A DNA stretch of 64,000 bases. It comes from Calliopsis andreniformis (taxonomy: Eukaryota; Arthropoda; Insecta; Hymenoptera; Andrenidae). Every line of letters begins with the position of its first letter. The first letter of the stretch is position 1. Where the stretch lies: the NCBI RefSeq assembly GCF_051401765.1, contig NW_027480535.1, positions 1,116,001 through 1,180,000 of the forward strand, in the 5' to 3' direction. The notes beneath the pieces are model-generated. The model ran no database searches, was not told the DNA's origin, and saw only the letters and a program-made list of their open reading frames with translations. Shown piece by piece: positions 11,101 to 24,574 of the stretch. The position numbers and the translations under genes were made by a program.

Positions 11101-12690
11101 GAGGATTGAAGAATGAGGATTCAGGATTGCCGATTGAGGATTGAGGATTGAAGATTGAGTATTCAGGATTGGAGATTGACAATTGAGGATTGAGGACTGA
11201 GGATCGAGGATTGAGGATTGAGGATTGAAGATTGAGTACTGAGGATTGATGATTGAGGGTTCAGGATTGAGGATTGAGGATTGAGGATTGAGAATTGAAG
11301 ATTGAGTATTGGGGACTGAGTGTTGAGGGTTGAGTGATGAGGATTGATGTTTGTGGATAGAGATTTGAAGATTGCAGATTGAGTATTGAGTATTGAAACC
11401 TGTGAATTGAGGATATTGTATTGAGGATTGAGGATTGACAACTGATTGTTGAGGACTGAGGGCTGAAGGTTGAGGATTCAGGATTGAGGATTCAGAATTG
11501 AGGTTTGAGGACTGAGGATTGAGGATTGAGGGTTGAGGATTGAGGATTGAGGATTGAGGATTGAGGATTGAGGATTGAGGATTGAAGATTGAGTATTGAA
11601 GATTGAAGATTGGGTATTGAGGATTGAACATTGAGCATTGAGGATTGAGGGTTGAGGATTGAAGATTGAATATTGATGATTGAAGGTTGAGGATTGAGGA
11701 TTGAGGGTTGTGGATTCAGGACGAGGACTGTGGGTTGAGTATTGATGTTTGAGGTCTGAGGATTGAGGATAGAGGATTGAGAATTGAGGGTTGAGGGTTG
11801 AGGATTGAGGATTGAAGATTGAGGATTCTGTATTGAGGATTGAAGAATGAGAACTGAGGATTGAGGATTGAGGATTGAAGGTTGAGGGTTGGGTATTGAG
11901 GATTGAAGAATGAGGATTCAGGATTGAGGACTGAGGATTGAGGACTGAAGATTGAGGATTGAGGATTGAGGATTGAGGATTGAGGATTGAGGATTGAGTA
12001 TTGAAGATTGAGTGTTGAGGATTGAATGTAGGGGATTGAGGGTTGAGGGTTGAGGATTGAGGATTGAAGATTGAGGACTGGGGACTGAGTATTGAGTGTT
12101 GAGTGATGAGAATTGGTGTTTGTGGATAGAGATTTAAAGATTGCAGATTGAGTATTGAGTATTGAAAACTGTGAATTGATGATATTCTATTGAGGATTGA
12201 GAATTTACAACTGATTGTTGAGGACTGAGGTCTGAAGATTGAGGATTCAGGATTGAGGATCCAGGATTGAGGTTTGAGGACTGAGGATTGAGGATTGAGG
12301 ATTGAGGATTGAGGATTGAGGATTGAGGATTGAGGATTGAGGATTGGGGATTGAAGGTTGAGGATTGGGTATTGCGTATTGAACATTGAGGATTGAGGAT
12401 TGAGGATTGAGGATTGAGGATTGGGTATTGAGGATTGAAGACTGAGGATTGAGGATTGAGGATTGCGGATTGAGGATTGATGATTGAGGATTGAGGATTC
12501 AGGATTGAGGATTGAAGATTGAGTATTGAGGATTGAAGATTGAGGATTGAGGATTGAGGATTGAGGATTGAGGATTGAGGATTGAGTATTGAGGAATGAG
12601 AATTGAGGATTGAGGGTTGAAGATTGTGTATTCAGGATTGAAGATTGAGGATTGAGGATTGAGGATTGAGGATTGACGATGAGGGCTGAG
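8101..12690 (+). repeat. Block A2, second copy of block A
   Basis: This is the partner of 1-4556, separated from it by about 3.5 kb of a different array. Landmark cores lie at 8230, 8705, 9572, 11054, 11439 and 12208. It lacks 14 and 8 heptamers present in A1 (between 409 and 571, and between 580 and 1061) and contains 188 bp that A1 lacks, near 11540-11730. Scattered single-base differences are present, for example ggttgag at 1515 versus ggctgag at 9461. Confidence 0.88.
9691..10851 (+). repeat. 594-bp higher-order unit, two tandem copies (in A2)
   Basis: This is the counterpart of 1745-2905 at offset 7946. The hexamer markers are near 9811 and 10405, and the ggattaaagg units are again 594 bp apart. 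Confidence 0.85.
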
Positions 12691-13669
12691 GGTTGAGGAT
12701 TGAGGTTTGAGGACTGAGGACTGAGGATTGAGGATTGAGAATTGAGGATTGAGGATTGAGGATTGAAGATTGAGGATTGGGTATTGAGGATTGAAGAATG
12801 AGGATTGAGGATTGAGGACTGAGGATTGAGGATTGAACATTGAGGATTGAGGATTGAGGATTGAGGATTGAGTATTGAAGATTGAGTATTGAGGATTGAA
12901 TGTAGGGGATTGAGGGTTGAGGATTGAGGATTGAGGATTGAAGATTGAGGACTGGGGACTGAGTATTGAGGGTTGAGTGATGAGAATTGGTGTTTGTGAA
13001 TAGAGATGTAAAGATTGCAGATTGAGTATTGAGTATTGAAAACTGTGAATTGATGATATTGTATTGAGGATTGAGGATTTACAACTGATTGTTGAGGGCT
13101 GAGGGCTGAAAATTGAGGATTCAGGATTGAGGATTCAGAATTGAGGTTTGAGGACTGAGGATTGAGGGTTGAAGATTGATTATTGAGGATTGAAGATTGA
13201 AGATTGAGGATTGAGGAATGAGGATTGAGGATGAGGGCTGAGGGTTGAGGATTGAGGTTTGAGGATTGAGGAATGAGGATTGAGGATTGAGGATTGATGA
13301 TTGAGTATTGAGGATTGAAGATTGAGGATTGAGGATTGAGGATTGAGGATTGAGGATTGAAGATTGAGGATTGGGGACTGAGTGTTGAGGGTTGAGTGAT
13401 GAGAATTGATGTTTGTGGATAGAGATTTAAAGATAGCAGATTGAGTATTGAGTATTGAAAACTGTGACTTGATGATATTCTATTGAGGATTGAGAATTGA
13501 CAACTGATTTTTGAGAACTGAGGTCTGAAGATTGAGGATTCAGGATTGAGGATTCAGGATTCAGGTTTGAGTACTGAGGATTGAGGATTGAGGATTGAGG
13601 ATTGAGGATTGAGGATTGAGGATTGAGGATTGAAGATTGAGGATTGGGTATTGCTGACTGAACATTGAG
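12300..13669 (+). repeat. 1370-bp tandem block, copy 1
   Basis: The gaacatt unit at 12384 recurs at 13754, and the one at 12838 recurs at 14208, both offset 1370. Landmark cores are at 13082 and 13501. The left edge overlaps the end of block A2, so this block arose from A2's 3' end. Confidence 0.85.
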
Positions 13670-15045
13670 GATTGAGGATTGAGGATTGAGGATTGAGGAT
13701 TGAGGATTGAGGATTGGGGATTGAAGGTTGAGGATTGGGTATTGCGTATTGAACATTGAGGATTGAGGATTGAGGATTGAGGATTGAGGATTGGGTATTG
13801 AGGATTGAAGACTGAGGATTGAGGATTGAGGATTGCGGATTGAGGATTGATGATTGAGGATTGAGGATTCAGGATTGAGGATTGAAGATTGAGTATTGAG
13901 GATTGAAGATTGAGGATTGAGGATTGAGGATTGAGGATTGAGGATTGAGGATTGAGTATTGAGGAATGAGAATTGAGGATTGAGGGTTGAAGATTGTGTA
14001 TTCAGGATTGAAGATTGAGGATTGAGGATTGAGGATTGAGGATTGACGATGAGGGCTGAGGGTTGAGGATTGAGGTTTGAGGACTGACGACTGAGGATTG
14101 AGGATTGAGAATTGAGGATTGAGGATTGAGGATTGAAGATTGAGGATTGGGTATTGAGGATTGAAGAATGAGGATTGAGGATTGAGGACTGAGGATTGAG
14201 GATTGAACATTGAGGATTGAGGATTGAGGATTGAGGATTGAGTATTGAAGATTGAGTATTGAGGATTGAATGTAGGGGATTGAGGGTTGAGGATTGAGGA
14301 TTGAGGATTGAAGATTGAGGACTGGGGACTGAGTATTGAGGGTTGAGTGATGAGAATTGGTGTTTGTGAATAGAGATGTAAAGATTGCAGATTGAGTATT
14401 GAGTATTGAAAACTGTGAATTGATGATATTGTATTGAGGATTGAGGATTTACAACTGATTGTTGAGGGCTGAGGGCTGAAAATTGAGGATTCAGAATTGA
14501 GGATTCAGAATTGAGGTTTGAGGACTGAGGATTGAGGGTTGAAGATTGATTATTGAGGATTGAAGATTGAAGATTGAGGATTGAGGAATGAGGATTGAGG
14601 ATGAGGGCTGAGGGTTGAGGATTGAGGTTTGAGGATTGAGGAATGAGGATTGAGGATTGAGGATTGATGATTGAGTATTGAGGATTGAAGATTGAGGATT
14701 GAGGATTGAGGATTGAGGATTGAGGATTGAAGATTGAGGATTGGGGACTGAGTGTTGAGGGTTGAGTGATGAGAATTGATGTTTGTGGATAGAGATTTAA
14801 AGATAGCAGATTGAGTATTGAGTATTGAAAACTGTGACTTGATGATATTCTATTGAGGATTGAGAATTGACAACTGATTTTTGAGAACTGAGGTCTGAAG
14901 ATTGAGGATTCAGGATTGAGGATTCAGGATTCAGGTTTGAGTACTGAGGATTGAGGATTGAGGATTGAGGATTGAGGATTGAGGATTGAGGATTGAGGAT
15001 TGAAGATTGAGGATAGGGTATTGCTGACTGAACATTGAGGATTGA
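13670..15045 (+). repeat. 1370-bp tandem block, copy 2
   Basis: Landmark cores at 14452 and 14871 match 13082 and 13501. The junction unit gctgactgaacatt is seen at the end of both copies (13653 and 15023). Few differences are visible, for example gactgaggactgagg versus gactgacgactgagg near 14085. Confidence 0.85.
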
Positions 15046-16640
15046 GGATTGAGGATTGAGTATTGAGGATTGAGGACTGAAGATTGAATATTGATGATTG
15101 AAGATTGAGGATTGAGGATTGAGGGCTGTGGATTGAGGACGAGGACTGAGGGTTCAGTATTGATGGCTGAGGTCTGAGGATTGAGGATTGAGGATTGAGG
15201 ATTGAAGATTAAGTATTGAGGTTTGAAGATTGAGGATTTTGGATTGAGGATTGAGGATTGAGTATTGAACATTGAGGATTGGGGATTGAGGATTGACGAT
15301 TGAGGATTCAGTATTGAGGATTGAGAATTGAGGATTGAGGATTGAAGGTTGAGTATTGAGGATTGAAGATTGAGGATTGAGGATTGAGGATTGAGGATTG
15401 ACTATAAGGGCTGAGGGTTGAGGATTGAGGTTTGAGGACTGAGGACTGAGGATTGAGGATTGAGAATTGAGGATTGAGGATTGAGGATTGAAGATTGAGG
15501 ATTGGGTATTGAGGATCGAAGACTGAGAATTGACGATAGAGGATTGAGGATTGAGGATTGAAGATTGAGGATTGAGGATTGAGGATTGAGGATTGAAGAT
15601 TGAGTATTGAGGATTGAAGATTGAGGATTGAGGATTGAGGATTGATGACTGAGTATTGAGGATTGAAGATTGAGGATTGAGGATTGAGGTTTTAGGACTG
15701 ACGATTGATGATTGAGGATTGATGATTGAGTATTGAGGATTGAAGATTGAGGATTGAGGATTGAGGATTGAGGATTGTGTTTTGAGGATTGAGAATTGAG
15801 GATTGAGGGTTGAAGATTGTGTATACAGGATTGAAGATTGAGGATTGAGGATTGAGGATTGAGGATTGACGATGAGGTCTGAGGGTTGAGGATTGAGGTT
15901 TGAGGAATTGGGATTGAAGATTGAGGATTGGGTATTGCGTATTGAACATTGAGGATTGAGGATTGAGGATTGAGGATTGAGGATTGAATGTAGGGGATTG
16001 AGGGTTGAGGATTGAGGATCGAGGATTGAAGATTGAGGACTGGGGACTGAGTATTGAGTGTTGAGTGATGAGAATTGGTGATTGTGTATAGAGATTTAAA
16101 GATTGCAGATTGAGTATTGAGTATTGAAAACTGTGAATTGATGATATTCTATTGAGGATTGAGAATTTACAACTGATTGTTGAGGACTGAGGTCTGAAGA
16201 TTGAGGATTCAGGATTGAGAATCCAGGATTGAGGTTTGAGGACTGAGGATTGAGGATTGAGGATTGAGGATTGAGGATTGAGGACTGAGGATTGATGATT
16301 GAGAATTGAGGATTGAAGACTGAGGATTGAGGATTGAGGATTGAGGACTGAGGATTGGTGATTGAGGATTGATGATCGAGTATTGAGGATTGAAGATAGA
16401 GGATTGAGGATTGAGGATTGAGGATTGAGTATTGAGGATTGAGAATTGGGGATTGAGGGTTGAAGATTGTGTATTCAGGATTGAAGATTGAGGATTGAGG
16501 ATTGAGGATTGTGGATTGACGATGAGGGCTGAGGGTTGAGGATTGAGGTTTGAGGACTGAGGACTGAGGATTGAGGATTGAGAATTGGGGATTGAGGATT
16601 GAGGATTGAGGATTGAGGATTGAAGATTGAGGATTGTGGA
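14150..16640 (+). repeat. 2473-bp tandem block, copy 1
   Basis: Landmark cores at 14452, 14871 and 16170 recur at 16925, 17344 and 18643, all offset 2473. The block includes the second 1370-bp copy plus further array with an unusual gactataagggctgagg string near 15400. Confidence 0.85.
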
Positions 16641-18970
16641 TTGAGGATTGAGGATTGAGGACTGAGGATTGAGGATTGAACATTGAGGATTGAGGATTGA
16701 GGATTGAGGATTGAGTATTGAAGATTGAGTATTGAGGATTGAATGTAGGGGATTGAGGGTTGAGGATTGAGGATTGAGGATTGAAGATTGAGGACTGGGG
16801 ACTGAGTATTGAGGGTTGAGTGATGAGAATTGGTGTTTGTGAATAGAGATGTAAAGATTGCAGATTGAGTATTGAGTATTGAAAACTGTGAATTGATGAT
16901 ATTGTATTGAGGATTGAGGATTTACAACTGATTGTTGAGGGCTGAGGGCTGAAAATTGAGGATTCAGGATTGAGGATTCAGAATTGAGGTTTGAGGACTG
17001 AGGATTGAGGGTTGAAGATTGATTATTGAGGATTGAAGATTGAAGATTGAGGATTGAGGAATGAGGATTGAGGATGAGGGCTGAGGGTTGAGGATTGAGG
17101 TTTGAGGATTGAGGACTGAGGATTGAGGATTGAGGATTGATGATTGAGTATTGAGGATTGAAGATTGAGGATTGAGGATTGAGGATTGAGGATTGAGGAT
17201 TGAAGATTGAGGATTGGGGACTGAGTGTTGAGGGTTGAGTGATGAGAATTGATGTTTGTGGATAGAGATTTAAAGATAGCAGATTGAGTATTGAGTATTG
17301 AAAACTGTGACTTGATGATATTCTATTGAGGATTGAGAATTGACAACTGATTTTTGAGAACTGAGGTCTGAAGATTGAGGATTCAGGATTGAGGATTCAG
17401 GATTCAGGTTTGAGTACTGAGGATTGAGGATTGAGGATTGAGGATTGAGGATTGAGGATTGAGGATTGAGGATTGAAGATTGAGGATTGGGTATTGCTGA
17501 CTGAACATTGAGGATTGAGGATTGAGGATTGAGTATTGAGGATTGAGGACTGAAGATTGAATATTGATGATTGAAGATTGAGGATTGAGGATTGAGGGCT
17601 GTGGATTGAGGACGAGGACTGAGGGTTCAGTATTGATGTCTGAGGTCTGAGGATTGAGGATTGAGGATTGAGGATTGAAGATTGAGTATTGAGGTTTGAA
17701 GATTGAGGATTTTGGATTGAGGATTGAGGATTGAGTATTGAACATTGAGGATTGGGGATTGAGGATTGACGATTGAGGATTCAGTATTGAGGATTGAGAA
17801 TTGAGGATTGAGGATTGAAGGTTGATTATTGAGGATTGAAGATTGAGGATTGAGGATTGAGGATTGAGGATTGACTATAAGGGCTGAGGGTTGAGGATTG
17901 AGGTTTGAGGACTGAGGACTGAGGATTGAGGATTGAGAATTGAGGATTGAGGATTGAGGATTGAAGATTGAGGATTGGGTATTGAGGATCGAAGACTGAG
18001 GATTGACGATAGAGGATTGAGGATTGAGGATTGAAGATTGAGGATTGAGGATTGAGGATTGAGGATTGAAGATTGAGTATTGAGGATTGAAGATTGAGGA
18101 TTGAGGATTGAGGATTGATGACTGAGTATTGAGGATTGAAGATTGAGGATTGAGGATTGAGGTTTGAGGACTGACGATTGATGATTGAGGATTGATGATT
18201 GAGTATTGAGGATTGAAGATTGAGGATTGAGGATTGAGGATTGAGGATTGTGTTTTGAGGATTGAGAATTGAGGATTGAGGGTTGAAGATTGTGTATACA
18301 GTATTGAAGATTGAGGATTGAGGATTGAGGATTGAGGATTGACGATGAGGTCTGAGGGTTGAGGATTGAGGTTTGAGGAATTGGGATTGAAGATTGAGGA
18401 TTGGGTATTGCGTATTGAACATTGAGGATTGAGGATTGAGGATTGAGGATTGAGGATTGAATGTAGGGGATTGAGGGTTGAGGATTGAGGATCGAGGATT
18501 GAAGATTGAGGACTGGGGACTGAGTATTGAGTGTTGAGTGATGAGAATTGGTGATTGTGTATAGAGATTTAAAGATTGCAGATTGAGTATTGAGTATTGA
18601 AAACTGTGAATTGATGATATTCTATTGAGGATTGAGAATTTACAACTGATTGTTGAGGACTGAGGTCTGAAGATTGAGGATTCAGGATTGAGAATCCAGG
18701 ATTGAGGTTTGAGGACTGAGGATTGAGGATTGAGGATTGAGGATTGAGTATTGAGGATTGAGAATTGGGGATTGAGGGTTGAAGATTGTGTATTCAGGAT
18801 TGAAGATTGAGGATTGAGGATTGAGGATTGTGGATTGACGATGAGGGCTGAGGGTTGAGGATTGAGGTTTGAGGACTGAGGACTGAGGATTGAGGATTGA
18901 GAATTGGGGATTGAGGATTGAGGATTGAGGATTGAGGATTGAAGATTGAGGATTGTGGATTGAGGATTGA
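16641..18970 (+). repeat. 2473-bp tandem block, copy 2, with a 154-bp deletion
   Basis: The offset stays at 2473 through 18720, then falls to 2319. The gaagattgtgtattcagg string at 16462 is found at 18781, so 154 bp (22 heptamers) have been lost near 18730. The gactataagggctgagg string recurs near 17873. Similarity ends near 18970. Confidence 0.83.
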
Positions 18971-20990
18971 GTATTGAGGATTGAAGATTGAGGATTGAGG
19001 ATTGAGGATTGAGGATTGAGTATTGAGGATTGAGAATTGAGGATTGAGGATTGAGGGTTGAAGATTGTGTATTCAGGATTGAAGACTGAGGATTGAGGAT
19101 TGAGGATTGTGGATTGACGATGAGGGCTGAGGGTTGAGGATTGAGGTTTGAGGACTGAGGACTGAGGATTGAGGATTGAGAATTGACGATTGAGGATTGA
19201 GGATTGAAGATTGCGGATTGCGTATTGAGGATTGAAGAATGAGGATTGAGGATTGAGGACTGAGGATTGAGGATTGAAGATTGAGGATTGAGGATTGAGG
19301 ATTGAGGATTGAAGATTGAGTATTGATGATTGAAGGTTGAGGATTGAGGATTGAGGGTTGTGGATTGAGGACGAGGACTGAGGGTTGAGTATTGATGTTT
19401 GAGGTCTGAGGATTGAGGATAGAGGATTGAGAATTGAGGATTGAGGATTGAGGATTGAAGATTGAGGATTGTGTATTGAGGATTGAAGAGTGCGGACTGA
19501 GGATTGAGGATTGAGGATTGAGGATTGAAGATTGTGTATTGAGGATTGAAGATTGAGGATTGAGGATTGAGGATTGAGGATTGAGGATTCAGGATTGAGG
19601 ATTGAGGATTGAGGATTGAGGTTTGAGGATTGAGGATTGAGGATTGAGGATTGAAGATTGAGGATTGAGGATTGAGGATTAAAGATTGAGTATTGAGGAT
19701 TGAAGATTGAGGATTGATGATTGAGGATTGAGGATTGAGGATTGAGGATTGAGGATTGAGGATTGAGTATTGAAGATTGCGGATTGATGATTGAGGATTG
19801 AGGATTGAGGATTGAGGATTGAGTATTGAGGATTGAGGATTGAAGATTGAGGATTGAGGATTGAGGATTGAAGATAGAGGATTGAAGATTGAGGATTGGG
19901 GATTGAGGATTGACGATTGAGGATTGAGTATTGAGGATTGAGAATTGAGGATTGAGGATTGAAGATTGTGTATTCAGGATTGAGGATTGAGGACTGAAGA
20001 TTGAATATTGATGATTGAAGATTGTGGACTGAGGATTGAGGATTGAGGATTGAAGATTGAGTATTGAGGATTGAAGATTGAGGATTGAGGATTGAGGATT
20101 GAGGATTGAGGATTGAGGATTGAGGATTGAGGATTGAGGATTGAGTATTGATGATTGAGGATTGAAGATTGAGGATTGAGGATTGAGGATTAAAGATTGA
20201 GTATTGAGGATTGAAGATTGAGGATTGATGATTGAGGATTGAGGATTGAGGATTGAGGATTGAGGATTGATTATTGAAGTTTGCCGATTGATGATTGAGG
20301 ATTGAGGATTGAGGATTGAGGATTGAGTATTGAGGATTGAGGATTGAAGATTGAGGATTGTGGATTGAGAATTGAGTGTGAGGGCTGAGGGTTGAGGATT
20401 GAGGTTTGAGGATTGAGGACTGAGGATTGAGGATTGGGGATTGATGATTGAGTATTGACAATTGAAGATTGAGGACTGAGGATTGAGGATTGAGGAAAGA
20501 GGATTGAGGATTGAGGATTGAAGATTGAGGATTGGGGACTGAGGATTGAGGATTGAGGATCGAGGATTGAGGATTGAAGATAGAAGATTGAGTATTGAGG
20601 ATTGATTACTGAGGATTGAGGAATGAGGATTGAGGATTGAGTATTGAAGATTGAGGATTGGGGATTGAGGATTGACGATTGAGGATTGAGAATTGAGGAT
20701 TGAGGATTGAGGATTGAAGATTGAGGATTGGGTATTGAGGATTGAAGGATGAGGATTGAGGATTGAGGATTGAGGATTGAGGATTGAAGATTGAGTATTG
20801 AGGATTGAAGATTGAGAATTGAGGATTGAGGGTTGAGGATTGACGTTTGAGGAATGAGGATTGAGGTTTGAGGACTGAGGACTGAGGATTTAGGATTCAT
20901 GATTGAGGATTGAAGATTGAGTATTGAGGATTGAAGATTGAGGATTGAGGATTGAGGATTGAGGATTGAGGAAAGAGGATTGCGGATTGA
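18970..20990 (+). repeat. Landmark-poor array with a 511-bp tandem repeat
   Basis: There is no gene and no landmark core between 18643 and 21138, the longest such gap in the window. About 19000-19310 matches 23110-23420 (offset 4111). About 19310-20020 matches 26560-27270 (offset 7250, then 7243). The string ggattaaagattgagtattg near 19677 recurs exactly 511 bp (73 heptamers) later. The part from 20270 to 20990 has unusual units such as tgaggaaagagg (20490 and 20968) and I found no close partner for it elsewhere in the window. Confidence 0.8.
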
Positions 20991-22780
20991 GGATTGAGGA
21001 TTGAACATTGAGGATTGAGTGTTGATGGTTGAGTGATGAGAATTGGTGTTTGTGGATAGAGGTTTGAAGATGGCAGATTGAGCGATGAGTATTGAGAAAT
21101 GTGAATTGAGGATATTCTATTGAGGATTGAGGATCAACAACTGATTGTTGTGGACTGAGGGCTGAAGATTGAGGGTTCAGGATTGAGGATTCGGTATTGA
21201 GGTTTGAGGGCTGAGGATTGAGGGTTGAGGATTGAGGATTCAAGATTGAGTTTTGAGGATTGAGAATTGAGGATTGAGGATTGAGGATTGAAGATTGAGG
21301 ATTGGGTATTGAGGATTGAAGAATGAGGATTGAGGATTGAGGATTGAGTATTGAGGATTGAAGATTGAGTATTGAGGATTGAGTATTGATGATTGAGGAT
21401 TGTGGATTGAGGATCGACAATTGATTGTTGAGGACTGAGGGCTGAAGGTTGAGGATTCAGGATTGAGGATTCGGTATTGAGGTTTGAGGACTGAGGATTG
21501 AGGGTTGAGGATTGAGGATTGAGGATTGACGCTTGAGGATTGAGGGTTGAGAATGGAGGATTGAAGAGAGAGGACTGAGTGTTGAGGATTGAGTGTTTAG
21601 AATTGATGTTTGACGATTGAGATATGATTATTGAATATTACGGTTTGAGTATTGAACCACGAGAGTTCACGATATTCTATTGAGTATTGAGAATTGAGGA
21701 TTGATTGTTGTGTATTGAGGATTGGTGGTTGAGGGTTGTGTGTTGAATATTGAGGATTGAGGATTGAGCATTGAGGATTGAGGATTGAAGATTGAGTATT
21801 GAGGATTGAAGATTGTGGATTTTGGATTGAGGATTGAAGATTGAGTATTGAGGATTGAAGATTGAGTATTGAGGATTGAGGATTGAGGATTGAGGATTGA
21901 CGATGGGGTCTGAGGGTTGAGGATTGAGGATTGAGGATTGAGGATTGAGGATTGAAGATTGAGGATTGGGTATTGCGGATTGAACATTGTGGATTGAGCA
22001 TTGAGGATTGAGTACTGAAGATTGAATATTGATGATTGAAGATCGATGATTGAGGATTGAGGGTTGTGGATTGAGGACGAGGACTGAGGGTTGAGTATTG
22101 ATTTCTGAGGTTTGAGGATTGAGGATTGATGATTGAGAATTGAGGATTGAGGATTGAGGGTTGAAGATTGAGGATTGGGTATTGAGGATTGAAGAATGAG
22201 GATTGAGGATTAAGGAATGGGGATTGAAGATTGAGGATTGGGTATTGCGTATTGAACATTGAGGATTGAGGATTGAGGATTGAGGATTGAGGATTGAATG
22301 TAGCGGATTGAGGGTTGAGGATTGAGGATCGAGGATTGAAGATTGAGGACTGGGGACTGAGTATTGAGTGTTGAGTGATGAGAATTGGTGATTGTGGATA
22401 GAGATTTAAAGATTGCAGATTGAGTATTGAGTATTGAAAACTGTGAATTGATGATATTCTATTGAGGATTGAGAATTTACAACTGACTGTTGAGGACTGA
22501 GGTCTGAAGATTGAGGATACAGGATTGAGGATCCAGGATTGAGGTTTGAGGACTGAGGATTGAGGATTGAGGATTGAGGATTGAGGATTGAGGATTGAGG
22601 ATTGAGGATTCGGGATTGAAGGTTGAGGATTGGGTATTGCGTATTGAACATTGAGGATTGAGGATTGAGGATTGAGGATTGAGGATTGGGTATTGAGGAT
22701 TGAATACTGAGGATTGAGGATTGAGGATTGAGGATTGAGGATTGAAGATTGAGTATTGAGGATTGAAGATTGAGGATTGA
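20990..22780 (+). repeat. Array segment related to the 3' part of block E
   Basis: Landmark cores are at 21138 and 21418, with L3 at 21552-21713 and a further core at 22480. 21000-21800 matches 28100-28900 at offset 7103. 22200-22780 matches 30610-31185 at offset 8409. The 1306-bp increase equals the distance between the two L3 copies in E1, so this region has one L3 where E1 has two. Confidence 0.83.
21552..21713 (+). repeat. L3 landmark, copy 2 (single)
   Basis: The centre reads attgaaccacgagagttcac (the ten-base string ttgaaccacg begins at 21653). It differs at the left end, with gaatggagg instead of gatggagg. Confidence 0.87.
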
Positions 22781-24574
22781 GGACTGAGGATTGATGGTTG
22801 AGTATTGAGGATTGAAGACTGAGGATTGAGGATTGAGGATTGAGGACTGAGGATTGGTGATTGAGGATTGATGATTGCGTATTGAGGATTGAAGATTGAG
22901 GATTGAGGATTGAAGATTGAGGATTGTGGATTGAGGATTGAGGATTGAAGATTGAGTATTGAGGATTGAAGATTGAGGATTGAGGATTGAGGATTGATGA
23001 TTGAGTATTGAGGATTGAAGATTGAGGATTGAGGATTGAGGATTGAGGACTAAGGATTGGTGATTGAGGATTGATGATTGAGTATTGAGGATTGAAGATT
23101 GAGGATTGAGGATTGAGGATTGAGGATTGAGTATTGAGGATTGAGAATTGAGGATTGAGGATTGAGGGTTGAAGATTGTGTATTCAGGATTGAAGACTGA
23201 GGATTGAGGATTGAGGATTGTGGATTGACGATGAGGGCTGAGAGTTGAGGATTGAGGTTTGAGGACTGAGGACTGAGGATTGAGGATTGAGAATTGACGA
23301 TTGAGGATTGAGGATTGAAGATTGAGGATTGCGTATTGAGGATTGAAGAATGAGGATTGAGGATTGAGGACTGAGGATTGAGGATTGAAGATTGAGGATT
23401 GAGGATTGAGGATTGAGGATTGAAGATTGAATATTGAGTATTGAAGGTAGGGGACTGAGGATTGAGGGTTGAGGATTGAGGATTGAAGATTGAGGACTGG
23501 CGACTGGGTATTGAGGGCTGAGTGATGAGAATTGGTGTTTGTGGATAGAGATTTAAAGATTGCAGATAGAGTATTGAGTATTGAAAACTGTGAATTGAGG
23601 ATATTCTATTGAGGATTCAGGATTGACAACTGATTGTTGAGGACTCAGGGCTGAAGATTGAGTATTGAGGATTGAGGATTGAGGATTGACTGTGAGGGCT
23701 GCGGGTTGAGGATTGAGGTTTGAGGACTGAGGACTGAGGATTGAGGATTGAGAATTCAGGATTGAGGATTGAGGATTAACGATTGAGGATCGGGTATTGA
23801 GGATTGAAGACTGAGGATTGGGGATTGTGGATTGAGGATTGAGGATTGAAGATTGAGGATTGAGGATTGAGGATTGAGGATTGAAGATTGAGTATTGAGG
23901 ATTGAAGATTGAGGATTGAGGATTGAGGATTGATGATTGAGTATTGAGGATTGAGGTTTGAGGACTGAGGACTGAGGATTGAGGATTGAGTATTGAGGAT
24001 TGAGGATTGAGTATTGAAGATTGATGATTGGGTATTGAGGATTGAAGAATGAGGATTGAGGATTGAGGATTGAGGATTGAGGATTGAAGATTGAGTATTG
24101 AGGATTGAATATTGATGACTGAGGATTGTGGATTGATGATTGAGGATTGAACATTGAGGACTGAGTGTTGATGGCTGAGTGATGAGAATTGGTGTTTGTG
24201 GATAGAGGTTTGAAGATTGCAGATTGAGCATTGAGCATTGAGAAATGTGAATTGAGGATATTCTATTGAGGATTGAGGATTAACAACTTATTGTTGAGGA
24301 CTGAGGGCTGAAGATTGAGGATTCAGAGTTGAGGATACAGAATTGAGGTTTGAGGACTGAGGAATGAGGATTGAAGATTTATTATTGAGGATTGAGGATT
24401 GAAGATTGAGGATTGGGTATTGAGGATTGAAGAATGAGGGATGAGGATTGAGGATTGAGGATGGAGGATTGAAGATTGAGGATTGAGGATTGAGGATTGA
24501 GGATTGAAGATTGAGTATTGAGGATTGAAGGTTGAGGATTGAGGATTGTGGATTGAGGATTGAGGATTGAAGAT
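22781..24574 (+). repeat. Mosaic array with L1 cores at 23637 and 24294
   Basis: There is no gene here. The unit group ggattggtgattgagg followed by gatgattg recurs near 22855 and 23055, and resembles 16345. A segment near 23110-23420 duplicates 19000-19310. The core at 24294 is altered (caacttattgttg). A gactgtgagggctgcgg string near 23690 is peculiar to this part. Confidence 0.78.
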
